From Dryococelus australis (lineage: Eukaryota > Arthropoda > Insecta > Phasmatodea > Phasmatidae), in assembly GCA_029891345.1 (NCBI GenBank), contig CM056997.1:220410172-220474171 (forward strand): a stretch of DNA of 64,000 nucleotides, in the 5' to 3' direction. The notes under the pieces are model-generated. The model was given only the letters and a program-made list of their open reading frames with translations, ran no database searches and was not told the origin of the DNA. A program made the position numbers and the translations under genes. The stretch's first letter is position 1, and each line of letters starts with the position of its first letter. Positions 43,861 through 55,409 of this stretch are shown here, in pieces.

Positions 43861-44755
43861 GTATCTCATTTCAACTGACATTTTTTCAAAAATTGTAGGA
43901 ATTGGCACGAATAGATGCAAGCATTAATCCCAAAGAGTTTATTCGAAATTGCTAAACATAATTCACGTAAACAATATACAGGCGGGTATTTAATCACTTG
44001 TCATACTCTATATATATTCTTATAGCTGGCTGACATTATGCGAATCGTCAATGGCATTACACTGAATGCTTGAAACAAACCAACTAAACTCATGCTCAGG
44101 TATCAATCATTAATCCAACCCATTCTGTTCGGAGTGACTTTGTGAAAACTCGTGTTTACAAACAGCTAGTTTTTTTTAACTAAGCAGTCCACTACAATGG
44201 ATAAAATGACTGTTATATAAGATAACACCTAATGACAAAAACCAATATATGATGACGAACAATAATAACGAAATCCGGTCCAATGTGCCCAAGTAGAATA
44301 ACTACTGAATTCTGATTACAAGGAATAAGTAATTGGAAAATTAAAAAAAAAAATCTGGTAGAGAACAACAATAAAATATCATTATGTAAGATGTAAAAAC
44401 ATACATTGTATAAGGGGGAATTCAAATTCCCCTTAGATATATACAATATATGTGTTCATTGCCCCCTCCCCTCGTTTATCGACTCAGTTAATGACATGAC
44501 ACAAAGGTTACACTCGTTCATCGATTTGGGTTATAACAAAAAAAAAAGGGGGGGGGGGAGTTAAAATAAAATTTAGACTTCCCCCTTCCTTCCTAGGTTA
44601 CAAAAAAATATTTTTTTGCAACAATTTCTGTATATTGAAATTGACGTGATAATTCAACATCAATAATATGGTAAACAAGGTGTTAGTAATACTTTATTAT
44701 GGAGAACCCACTAACTAGATAATCATTTCGACAAAACATTTCGATCGAAACATTA
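43861..44755. other. Mostly noncoding; weak fragments only
   Basis: Short coding-like pieces occur near 44040-44150 on the plus strand, and a 77-codon hydrophobic frame lies on the minus strand (44213-44446). Neither is convincing. A G-run lies at about 44550-44559. Confidence 0.35.
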
Positions 44756-44759
44756 TGAT

Positions 44760-45341
44760 GTAAGGTGCGAATCAGGAACATCGAGAATTGGCTTCGGAAC
44801 TACAGTGTGGGTTTCTGAATTATTATCGATGTTGTATAGACTCGTACTACACTCTCGAGTCGGAGAATCATGTACAATGATGCACCGGATCTGAACATTT
44901 TACGTATTGTAAACGTCCAGCGATGACACATCTTCAGCGTTTTAGTGTTCCCTGCAACACAACATGCAAAACGTATCTGAAACTGTCGAATGGGAAGAAT
45001 TAGATTATTATAACTTTGATTGGCAAATTACCGAAACAATGTTCAGTAAAATGGACCGAAAGAAAGAATTACCATGTTGTTGTACATATATGGATTGCAT
45101 AAGTACTCGGTATTTAGAACATTTTGCAGTAATAATTGAAACCATGGAAAGACATGAAAGAGAAGAGCACATTATATATTGTGATCAACTTACGTACATT
45201 ACGGTTTCTAAGGTTCCAGTACATCCCACCAGATGTTTGTGGAGTGAACGTGCAAATTGCCAACATGAATTGAAACGATACAATTTATCGAATAATGAAC
45301 ACGAGTTGATGAAAATTATAACATATCACCAAGCTATATAA
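44760..45341 (+). pseudogene. Cysteine-rich protein gene with an intact 125-codon end
   Basis: A plus-strand frame from about 44765 carries a cysteine-rich segment (ELQCGFLNYYRCCIDSYY, then a stop, then HFTYCKRPAMTHL). It overlaps a second frame that is open from ATG 44964 to a stop at 45339-45341 (125 codons) with its own cysteine cluster (ELPCCCTYMDC) and later cysteines at regular spacing. AATAAA follows at about 45367. Either the 125-codon protein is complete by itself, or it is the C-terminal half of a frameshifted gene of about 190 codons. No family is recognised. The intact frame and the polyadenylation signal are the only signs it could still be expressed. Confidence 0.4.
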
Positions 45342-45454
45342 ACAAGTGTATATGATTTTATACCATAATAAATTGCTACTTTATTATATTTGTTTTTCTC
45401 ATTTTATTTTTAATATCTGATTCTCAATGAGTTTGTTTGTTGATGTGAATATTT

Positions 45455-46095
45455 ACCATAGTGCTCCACGATCGATATGGCAGTCCTACTCCCATCCTAC
45501 TTTCAAAAACCAATCAGAGTATACCATTTCCTCCCCCCTTTGTTTTCTTTCCAGTTACCTAATTTGGTAATGAGATCATAGTATACTCTGAGTAATTGTT
45601 GAATAAAGTGGTGGGAGGAATCTCGATTATAGAGCACTTTGGCGATATCTTGCACAACTAATTAAAATTATACACCAGTCCCTATAGAAGTAATTAGTAT
45701 TTAAAGTATACCTTGCAAGATAAACTTTGAATATTAATCAGGTATATAGGGACTGGTGAAAAGGTTATTTAGTTTTGTGAGATGTCGTCAGGGTGGTCCA
45801 CGATTGACATTCCATTCTCGCCTTGCACACCTACTTTCAACAACAAATCACATTGCAGCATTTTATTTCTCTACTTCCCTCCCCTCCTTGCAGCTTGGCC
45901 TATATGTCAGCGAAATCTGGAAAAAAGACCTCCGTCGATGACGAAAGCTGAACGAAGAACCATGTCTCCTCCAAGAGCAAAAGGAAAGAATTTAGTATAA
46001 TAATTACATAATAAGTGAAATACTGATACGTGATTGGTGATTGAAAGTAGGAGTGGGGGAAGATGTAAGCCAGTCGCAACACACTCTGGTGAGTA
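45455..46095. repeat. Nested fold-back repeat cluster
   Basis: Two arms, 45590-45685 and 45741-45865, are imperfect reverse complements around a 55-bp spacer. They are best near the centre, where CACCAGTCCCTATA (45672-45685) faces TATAGGGACTGGTG. Outer, more diverged copies of the arm ends lie at 45466-45535 (minus) and 46030-46095 (plus). The shared core is ATTGGT(T)TTTGAAGTGGTGGGAG....ATCGATCATGGAGCAC. Another single copy is at 53900-53985. This fits a miniature fold-back transposon family. Confidence 0.6.
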
Positions 46096-46431
46096 CCGTG
46101 TGTGAGATTTGAACCCAAGTTCCTTTCCTTACGGAAACTAAATCCTTTTAAACAATAAACTTATTTATAAACATCTCGAAATCACCATCGTGTGCATAGA
46201 CAAACTGAGTATTAAATTATCACATTTTGATTTATTGCTGCAATTGTAAAAATCTCAAAAGGCATCGCCAAAACTGCGACCATAATTTTTTTTTATATAA
46301 AAAAGTTTGGCAGTCATCAAAAAAATTATAACTTTTTATTATACACATTTTTTTTTTTACTTGGCTTGTTATGGTACCGAGCAACACATTGCTACACTTA
46401 AAATTATTTCGAAATTGTTTTCATAAACTGC

Positions 46432-47620
46432 TCATTTCCCTGTAATTGTTCTATAATTCCCTCTACTATAGAGTCGTGCTCGCGAATTATCGTAAAAAAA
46501 GTCTTGCATAAACGAATAACTAGGTAAATTAACTTTGAGGATATGTTCAAACACCAATCTCATTAGATATATGCACTCTGACGTATTGATTTTCTGCACT
46601 GATTGTTCAAAGACCAAAGGCGAGGAAATAATCATAGACGATCGCCAGCTTCTAGCACCGGTCGTTTCTCTGACAGAAAATGAACGGGAACATTCGTTGA
46701 TTGAAATCCTCAAATGGTAGTTTTTCGTCGACGGCTTCGATTAGGAGCGGTAAATAATTTCTGTTTTTATCAAACAGATTTGTGCACAAGCCATGTGCTT
46801 GGTCTGCGGTAGTTGACTCTTTGGCCCGAGGACCGCATAGTTTCCGGTAAACGCCATTGCAGCATCGATAAAGGAATTAGTGTACGTTTAGCGTGGATGC
46901 CTCGTGGTCATGTCCGAGCAGAGGTGAGATGTAATGTTCAAAGACGGTGTCAGGTTTCAAGACTTTCTTCAGAAACTTGAACAACAAACTGCGCAAAACA
47001 TAGCCCAATAACAGTATATTCTGTGCTTCGGGACTTGCGGGTAAATCGTCTTGCTTTTGCACCTCTACACGTGTATGTTCACAAGCGCGAACACTAGGCC
47101 GAAACCCATCACTGGTACAAACAATATATGTAATAGCGAGCTTACCTGATCAAATTCCGTCACGTAGAATCGGAAAATTAATTTGACCAGGGAAACCATG
47201 TTTACTTGAGTGAGCTTTTCCACGAGCCTGAATACATCTCGAGTAAAGTCTTCGATAATTTACTCGTCAAGTAAATCGCAAAAATTTGGTTTTGTTAACC
47301 CTGAATGTTCAGCCATACATTTTGGAAACATTTTTAACATGTAAAAACAATTTAGTGGAATAGTTTAAATCTTGAAGTATGGATAAAATGGAATCGATTT
47401 TGAGTTTCGGGCTGAGTTTCAACAGAGCTTCGTACTTGATTATACCGTCCAGTAGAAACAAGTTGATTTTGACCATTTTTATGAACGTTTTTACATCGTA
47501 CATGAAAATAATTTTGACGTCTGAAAGTTTATATTCTCGAATATCCAACAGTTTAATGTATTCGTCGCTCAGTTTATCGTATTTTTTACTTTGCTGTATT
47601 TGAATCGACTGGTTCCTTCA
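46432..47620 (-). pseudogene. Minus-strand viral-block gene, broken, unknown
   Basis: On the minus strand, coding-like sequence runs from about 47600 (frames including SDVKIIFMYDVKTFIKMVKI at 47309-47548) through 46877-47062 (SLLFKFLKKVLKPDTVFEHY) to 46432-46713 (CIYLMRLVFEHILKVNLPSY). The pieces lie in different frames with stops between. Together they suggest a protein of about 380 codons rich in leucine, lysine and phenylalanine. No motif is recognised. Confidence 0.35.
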
Positions 47621-47639
47621 AAGTGTAAAATTGATAAAA

Positions 47640-48163
47640 ATCATTCAAGGCAAGTCGATAGTAGGAGCCATTTTCTTTTTTTTTTGGGGGGGGGGGGGTT
47701 GCTGTGTCCAATTATTTGATTGATCTTATATAATTAAATCGGTAATTATTTTATATTCTTTCTGTTCAGTAAAAAAGTGTGGCCGAGTGGAGAGTGGTCG
47801 TTTAGTTGAAGAGTGTTTATACTTTTTAGAGAGATATTTAAACACGAATCTTATGGAGACCATCCCATCGCCATAGTCGAGAAAATTTAATTGGAAACAC
47901 AAATTGACCCTGTCCGAATTATTTTTCTCGCGAATGGCGGGTCATCTCGAATCTAGTGGCAGGGAATTGTTTGCCAAGCAATTCATTTCGAGATTGGTTA
48001 ATGTGGCATAATACGAATTTGTAATGACTACATACGGACCAAATATTCCCCATTTAGTGCAATTGAACAATCTTTCAACCATCCAGTGATATTTGTTTAC
48101 TATTGTTAACAACTCGTGGTTTATCAGAGTAGTTGTAAAAAATTCATAAGGGAATAGAAACAC
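47640..48163 (-). pseudogene. Minus-strand remnant upstream of the 47.6-kb gene
   Basis: From ATG 48163 a 73-codon frame (ELLTIVNKYHWMVERLFNC) meets a stop at 47942-47944. The same frame then continues through RVNLCFQLNFLDYGDGMVSI to about 47730. It stops at a C/G homopolymer (G-run at about 47686-47698). It may be the N-terminal part of the gene that follows on its left. No family is recognised. Confidence 0.35.
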
Positions 48164-48297
48164 GAAGTTCTATCTAAATTGCCTATAGAATGCCAATAAT
48201 TGATGTTTGGAAAATAAGTTTTATTTGGACTTGGTTGTATATTTTGCCAGTAAAGGTAAAAGCGAATCGTCGAAATTTTTTTTTTTTAATTATTCAA

Positions 48298-48871
48298 TTA
48301 AATAAATACACATCTCACGTATTTGTAAAATTCCGCCTCATCGTAAATTTTCAAAATTATTCGTGCCAGAAAACCATCTAAAGATTGGCCGACTACGAAA
48401 ATTGCCAAGTGACATGAGTATTTCGCCAAGTACTTTTCCATCGAAAGTTCTACTGAATATGCAGACTGCAATAAATATTTGCGCCAATCGTATGTGATTC
48501 CTTTCATTTTGGCTTTCGGAACATTTAGATACAAATTAAAAATGAAACTCGAATATACAGATTTTCCACATAAGGAATACAACGCTTTACCCGGTCATAA
48601 ATAATCGTCATTTAATAGGCGCTGAAAATCTTTATCCGATATTTTTCTGAAAGGATACAGTTTGTTTTGAAAAAATGGTAGTTTTAAATGTATTGTCTGT
48701 AAATAGCGAATATCCGTATAATCCCGGCACTAAAAATATAATTTCAATATATATTGTTTTTACACACACAAAAGTACAAGCAATAAGTTTTATAAAAAAT
48801 AATGTATAAATACTTACATGTACCTGCTGATGAAATAATGCGTGGATACTTGGATGCAATCGCCGTATCAC
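48298..48871 (-). pseudogene. Minus-strand viral-block gene at the right edge of the island
   Basis: An upstream piece (48871-48632) ends with YGYSLFTDNTFKTTIFSKQT. After a frame change and a stop, the piece 48582-48298 (94 codons; SLCGKSVYSSFIFNLYLNVP) is open to its end. The two read as one protein of about 180 codons. No recognised motif. It is the last remnant of the viral block before the Merlin-like transposon. Confidence 0.35.
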
Positions 48872-48999
48872 CTTTCTACCGTCTAGGTCAATAACAAAAA
48901 GATATAATAAATCACTCGCATGTAACGGAGCAAAAAATGTAGTAATGTTGTTCTCACCACAATAAGTAGAAATAAAGTGCGCGAGTTAAAATGTCGGAA

Positions 49000-49135
49000 C
49001 TCGGAGCAGGAGATGTGGCGAAGATGTTGACATCATGTATGACGTTGATGGAAGGTGGAGACTAGTGGAAGGAACACGGTGATAAGACAGTTACGAGTCT
49101 TCCTCAGTGTTATATAAGACCACCGCAGAGCCGCT
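49000..49135. other. Short start-like frame cut at the transposon border
   Basis: ATG at 48991 opens MSELGAGDVAKMLTSCMTLM and stops after 24 codons at 49063. It may be the first exon of a host gene or nothing. Confidence 0.15.
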
Positions 49136-49439
49136 TAGGTATTGTTCCGTATTGCGTATCCTTATGGGAAACCCATAGTAACATTCCATGTGTACTATAA
49201 AGTATCTGTGTAAACTGTTTACTTTACAGTTTAGTGCCGTATCGCGTATCCGGCAAAGTTCCGTATAGCATATCCAAATTCAGTGCCAATTGTTCCGTAT
49301 CGGGTATCCAAGAAATTATTTTCTAAAAACTTGTGTAAATTTCTCTTGTGAATAGCAGGATGGTGTGTGCGGGATGTAAAATTATAATGTTGATTGCCAA
49401 GCAAGTTATTCATTCTTCACCAGATATACACACATTTTT

Positions 49440-50165
49440 TATTGAGTACGACATACCCAAGTCGGCGATAAGATGAAAAAAATGCGGGGAAGGCGAAGCA
49501 AAACTGGTGGAAAATATTTTACTGGTGCCGACGGAGAATTGAGGATGCAATTAAATGCAATTTTATAGTGTCGGCGAGGCAGGGCAATCTCGTGGGAGAT
49601 TTAAACTTGCCTCCAGGCAAGATAGTCGAGTTGTGTTTACTCTGGTGCCTGACCAAATACCCTAGACAACAGACTATAGCGAACGAACTTTTGTGCTCGG
49701 GACAGACGGTGGTCGCCTGGTCGAGTTTCTGCCGCCAAGTGAGCATAGACTGGGTGTTGATGTACAGGAAACGCATCGACGGACCGGGCAAAGTGGTCGA
49801 GATCGACGTGTCCAAGCTAAGCGAGGCAAGAACCGCAAAGGACGTAAAGTTCGTTGCCAGTGGGTTTTCGGGAGATTGCAGAGAGACGATCCGACGAAAT
49901 TATTCCCGGTGCCGGTGGAAAAGAGGAACACAGTAAACCTGACCAAAATCATTCGCGAGTGGATCGCTCCAGGCACTGCAATAATTTCAGTAACTTGGAC
50001 ATTCATGGCTACCGTCACATGCGGGTGAATCACAGGAGGGCATTTGTGTGCAGTGAATAGAGCGGAATGGTTAACACCCAAAACATGCTAAGGATGAAGA
50101 AGGGTGAGACGTTGAGGGTGCACACTTCAAATATTAAGTGAAGTTTGTGTTCAGTGAGATACAGC
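49440..50165 (+). pseudogene. ISXO2-like/Merlin transposase remnant
   Basis: One plus-strand frame (49568-49936) reads NLPPGKIVELCLLWCLTKYP, then an HTH-like part, then GPGKVVEIDVSKL, which fits the first catalytic aspartate region of ISXO2/IS1595-type DDE transposases. A shift near 49820 leads to the frame of 49693-50028, with CQWVFGRLQRDD, VPVEKRNTVNLTKIIREWI and APGTAIISVTWTF. In the family the block after PGT has ISD; the D is V here, so the second catalytic residue appears lost. Later sequence (VNHRRAFVCSE, NTQNM) matches the VNHS...F..P.TG..T.N.IE region. Such enzymes cut and paste DNA transposons of the Merlin group. A frameshift, stops and the lost aspartate make it inactive. Confidence 0.7.
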
Positions 50166-50399
50166 ATTCCCTGCTTTGGCCGACGGAAAAAATCTTGGGT
50201 CGGCTAAATAGCAGAATACGCGTGGGAAGATAATCGTCGGTATGGCGAACGACTGCAATTCTCTGCTGATTCACACCGCCGACATGCACCATCCGAACCA
50301 GCGCAGAGGAGATGGCAGGGAAGATATCGTTAGTTCTTTGTCAAAATTGTCATTTCAATTTACAGGCACGAGTGAGATTCAGTGGGTGTTGCCGTTTAA

Positions 50400-51030
50400 A
50401 ATTTGACTTTGAATGCATTGCTATTTGTTTTAATTTAAAATTAAAATTTTGAATGAGTTGCTATTTGTTTCAATTTAAAAATTAAAATTTGAATGAGTTG
50501 CGATTTGTTTTAATTTTAAAAAAGTGCATATGTGGCATGTTGTGTGCTGCAGTTTAAAAATTTTTTTGACTGACATGTTATTTCTTTCAGTTTTTTTAAA
50601 AGTGTATGTGTGGCATGTTAGTGTTTAAAAAAAGTGTATGTGTGGCATATGGTTTGTTTAAAAAAAAGTGTATGTGTGTCATGTTGTTTGTTTCAGTTTT
50701 AAAAAAATTTGATTGAAATGTTGTTTGTTTCATTTTTTAAAATGTTTGAATGACTTGCTATTTCTTTCAGTTTTTTTAAAAGAGTCTATGTGTGGCATGT
50801 TGTTTGTTTAAAAGAAGTGTAAATGATATGTCATTTGATTCAATTTTTAAAAATGTTTGAATGACTTGCTATTTCTTTCAGTTTTTTTTTAAGTGTATGT
50901 GTTGCATGTTGTTTGTTTAAATTTACAGGTACGAGTTAAGACTGGGTAGTTAGTGTAAATTACGTGTTGTTTGTTTCAGTTTTTTTTAAAGTGTAAATTA
51001 CATGTTGTTTGTTTCAGTATTTTAAAAAGG
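50400..51030. repeat. T-rich degenerate repeat inside the Merlin-like element
   Basis: TATGTGTGGCATGTTGTTTGTTTCAGTTTTTTAAAA-type words recur about ten times with varied spacing (35-75 bp). They make up most of this part of the element. Confidence 0.7.
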
Positions 51031-51389
51031 GAGTACTTTTTTATCTGTAAAAATATTTTTTAAACGTTTATTCGCGATCCGGAAAAGCCTAGAATCGCGT
51101 AAGTCAAGATGGACCCGCCCAGCGACGACGGATGCACTTGATCTGTTGCATCTGCAAACCTTGGATCTGCCAGTTTCAATTATTGAGGTAAATTGATATA
51201 AAAATAAACATTCATTCGCGATCCAGAGAGGGCATAATGCGGTCGTGTCGGTCATGACCGGTCCGGCCGGCGGCGAATGCAATTGCATACACTGCTGTTT
51301 TCGTGGACTTTGGTGAATTACAAAAAAAAAAATAAGATACTGGCGTATATAAAAACACTGCGTACTATATTGTTAAATATATTAAAAAA

Positions 51390-51650
51390 ATTACATTATT
51401 AAATATCCACCGTTTTGCCGTACCCTTTATTGATGGCGAGTATGTGAAATGTTGTATAATAAATTGATAAATTTATAAAAAAAATAAATTTTTGAATATC
51501 CACAATTTTACCGTACCATTTCAGTGATGGCATATATGTGAAATGTTGTATAATTAAATGTTAAATTGATAAAAAATTTAATTTTTTAATCCATCGTTTT
51601 ACGGTACCCTTTTAGTGATTGTGTATATGTGAAGTGTTGTATAATAATAA
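51390..51650. repeat. Approximately 85-bp repeat, three copies, inside the Merlin-like element
   Basis: AATATCCACCGTTTTGCCGTACCCTTT followed by GTGAAATGTTGTATAATA is seen three times, starting at about 51400, 51495 and 51590. The copies are diverged. Confidence 0.65.
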
Positions 51651-53557
51651 TTACTCAATATTCTCCTTAAAATAAAGCAATAATGCATTGTAATCACCTG
51701 TATTTGAACAAGGACGAGAAAAGACGAAAAAAATAACATTTTTGAATATGCGATTGGGAACTTTTAGCAATAGTTAATTTTGGCACCTGGATACGCCACG
51801 GGAAACAAATGGGGTCTTTACTGTATATTCCGTTTCCGGTTTGAATACGTCATAGGAAATAATTGGGCGTAGGTCGAAATTTCCCCCCGACTCGACTGGA
51901 TACGCAATTCGGAACAAATGGGGTTAGGCACCAATTTCCCCCTTCCGGTTTGGATACGCAATGTCGTCTTTTTCGGTCCTGCACGTTTTGTCACCTGGAT
52001 ACGCAAAGGGAAATTTTTTGTTAAAAACCAGCTTTTTCAAGTTGCGCTGGATACACAGGAGGGAACTTTTCATTTTATTTGGGTCTTTCCGGGTTGTGGT
52101 TGTACACGCAATTGGCGGTTTTTTGGCTCGAGGTTTTGTATCATTGGATACGCAATACAATATTTTTTGAGCGATTTAGATATGCAATACCGAACAATCA
52201 CCATTTTAAATAACATATCACACTACTTCAGTGGCATAATTTTATATAAAACGTACTTTTAAAGCAGTTTAGCACACCTACAGTCACTTATCAAAGCAAT
52301 ATTCGTGCATTAATGTACTTTTAACAAATATTGAAATTATTTTCATCTACACTAACTTTGTTTATTTATATAAATTACATTATATTCACAGCTAAAATAC
52401 ATTTTTCTGAAGCCCTGTTAAATTTCTGCATTTGGTTTTCCATGGGTATTTAGTTTATTATAAGATTTAATTACTTCTTTATTTACAATTTCTGGTGGGG
52501 CGTAGTAATTTGTTGGGATTGTAGCAAAATCACAAGAAAAGTAAGCATGTTACACAATTGTGTTTTAAATACCTAGGGCAAAGTTACGCTGTGAAAAGTA
52601 AACAGTATCTTCGCCATAGACATAGTTCATGATTAAAATGTATAAATTTCGCACATCTAATACTTGTAATCGCCCACAAACCGGCCAGCATTAACAACCA
52701 CAAGCCAGCCACAACTTTTCGCAGCGATTAACGACACACATAACAGTAAATTTATTCCTGATGGGGGAACATAAATTTATCACATCATAACTCGTCTAGA
52801 TAGGTTTAAAAAACACAACATGTACGCACTTGTTGTGGTAATTTGAGGAATTTTTTGAAGCATACGAAATTAAAACTTTGTTGCCTACAGAACAATGAAA
52901 TGCCATATTATGCCACTAGCCAGCGACTCGTCTGTCGCCACGTCTGCCAACCTTTTGAAACTATCTCATACCAACACTAGTCTTGTAAATACCCCACCAT
53001 CACATCTAAGAAAATATACCAAATATAACTGGAAAGTAACAACTGAATAAATTAGTTAACATAAATGATTTAAATAACGAAACATAATTTTAGTTAAAAA
53101 TTTTAGTTAGTAATGGGATAATCACTTATTGAATAAGAGATTATATAATAATAATTGATTCATATATTATTTGAAAACAATATACATTATTCAAGATTTT
53201 CAGCTGTTTAATCCTTACCATAATTAATACTCTGAAATATCTGTTAAAAGTAAAGTTCTGGCCTATTTTCAGTTGCTGGTCACAGTAAACATACATTCGC
53301 CAACTAATCCCATAATAATTTTACCACACATAAATTTAAATCAAAAATTTTAATAAAATCTTGCTGAAAAGCCCTAGCTTTCACCAGACCCCGCAGTCAC
53401 GATGTTATTATATCATCACACATTAATTTAATATAAATCATAAATTAAATTAAATCTTCCTCCAAAAAAACTTTTCTGAAATGTGATGTCAGCTTTCAAC
53501 ATATATTAATATTATATAAGATATATTTATTAGATGTCATTACTTGTATAGGAACCA

Positions 53558-53625
<68 letters not shown>

Positions 53626-53629
<4 letters not shown>

Positions 53630-53677
53630 GTAAGGATATTTAGTAAATATACCTTATAAAACATTAATATATTGTAA

Positions 53678-53727
<50 letters not shown>

Positions 53728-53779
53728 TTACAATATATTAATGTTTTATAAGGTATATTTACTAAAAATCCTTACATTT
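53626..53779. repeat. Perfect-looking palindrome with 55-bp arms around (AT)n
   Basis: The left arm 53626-53680 and right arm 53725-53779 are reverse complements with one mismatch in 55 bases. A 44-bp AT dinucleotide run sits between them, and a longer TA run abuts the left arm. It could form a hairpin or cruciform, or be a non-autonomous fold-back element. Confidence 0.9.
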
Positions 53780-53899
53780 TTACACTTACATTTTTTTTTC
53801 CTTTTACTCTGGGAGGAGGGGAGTTGATGAACATTCGACTGCTCATCCTGGACTGACGTCTCTTACCATATTACGCTCTTATATAGGCCAATGAAAGGC

Positions 53900-53985
53900 A
53901 TGGTGGAATATGATTGGTTTTGATGAAGTGGTGGGAGAGGAGAATATCGATCATGGAGCACTCTGGCTCGTAAATTAGAACACAC
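53900..53985 (+). repeat. Single copy of the fold-back family
   Basis: GATTGGTTTTGATGAAGTGGTGGGAG followed by ATATCGATCATGGAGCACTCTGG matches the arms of the cluster at 45455-46095. Confidence 0.55.
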
Positions 53986-55396
53986 ATAAAGTTATTTTAA
54001 ACAAACATATTACTTTGTGAATGAACACTGAAATAAGGTGAACATTTTTTCTTCTAACAGTACCTACTCATGCTTTTTTTTGTTTTTTGTTTTTTTTTTA
54101 AAATACAGCTCTGTAGGTATGAGTATTTGAAAAAAGAATATACTTACGTCAATGTAAACACGCTTTTTTAGAAGGGGACCTTTTAGTGTGGATGGCAATA
54201 AATTGTAGTTTTGGCATTTTTTAAAATGATTCCATTATATTTTTGAAAGTTTTACTTCGTAATTTCCCTGATCTTTGCAACTATCCTTACTATGTGGAAT
54301 TTTTGGCTTTGATTTAAACTTAATTCAAAAATGAAATGTTGGGGCATGACTGAGCAATTTCTGTACTCAAATATGCTATTTTCTATTATATTTTAGTTAC
54401 ACTAATAATTGGATAACAAATTTTGACTCGATTCCAAGTACATTATTTGGACAAAAACCAAATATTAACTATAGCTGCTATGTAAACTTGTCATATGGAA
54501 AGGCAGACATTAAGTAATTTAATGGGTTATATATAGGTTATCTTTAAAAGGCAACCTTTTATTTACGTTAAATCGCAATAGTACAACACAACTCTTGCGT
54601 TATGGAAATATATTCTTGTCCCACTGTCACTTATAAAGAACACATCACAGTTTGAAAAATAAAAAACTTGAAATTCCGCTAATTATTATTACAACTCATT
54701 TGACACTTGCTAGCCTACATGTATTGATAAACACGATTGTTTACGTTAAATCGGAATACTATACCACAAAAATCATGGGATTACATAGCTCTGATCTTCT
54801 TTTAATTGCCACGCAACAATTATTACAATTTAAGAAATATATATCACGAAATAACGATAATTTTTACACATATGACACTTGCAGTGCATGTATTCTTATG
54901 GGAGAAACGCGATTGTTTTGGGTCACGCTTCTACTATTACTATTTCTACTCGAGCTTCATTAAGCGTACGCAAAACGACGGAAAGTGTCCAGGCCTATCT
55001 TTATGACCTTGGGTCAGATAAACATAAACGCTCAACAAAAAAAAAATGACATGTTACTCTGTAACGTTTCAGCATTCATCATACTTCAATATTAAAAAGC
55101 AATTTAAACATATATACAAACATATCAGTATGAGCATCAATCAAAATAACAACTTAGCATTAATGATAAGAAATACATCGAACACAAGAATATATTCACT
55201 GATTATACTCCCTTGTAATGACAAGTGTTTTGTCTGTGAATAATCGCCGATAATCTTCTCTGCTTCGTCGCGGTGCCGTCGTGTATGCTCGGTGATGAGC
55301 CGAAGCCATCCGAAGTATCCTTCTCTCGTTGCCCGTTGTAACCGATGTTCCGATGTTCCACTTGCAGCTTCAGTTCGTGACATTATCCGTGGTGGG

Positions 55397-55406
55397 GTAA
55401 GTGTAT
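55397..55406 (+). promoter_or_regulatory. TATA-like sequence
   Basis: TGTATATAAAG is followed by an ATG near 55454 and a short frame (MTLFGLRHTSLDSCC) that soon stops. Without a real gene downstream this is weak. Confidence 0.15.
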
Positions 55407-55409
55407 ATA

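Larger units (their letters stand above)
49138..52202. mobile_element. Merlin/ISXO2-like DNA transposon, decayed
   Basis: The left end GGTATTGTTCCGTATTGCGTATCC (49138-49161) is an imperfect reverse complement of the right end GATATGCAATACCGAACAATCACC (52179-52202), giving terminal inverted repeats of about 24 bp. Inside each end the motif GGATACGCAAT recurs (left, reversed, near 49231, 49263 and 49297; right, near 51789, 51899, 51953, 51997 and 52147). A broken transposase lies at 49440-50165. No target-site duplication is obvious, so the exact boundaries are inferred. Confidence 0.65.
52203..55400. other. Gene-poor AT-rich DNA
   Basis: No convincing gene is visible. Contents are a long (TA)n run (about 53562-53625), the palindrome at 53626-53779, one member of the fold-back family (53900-53985), and homopolymer-rich sequence. 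Confidence 0.5.
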
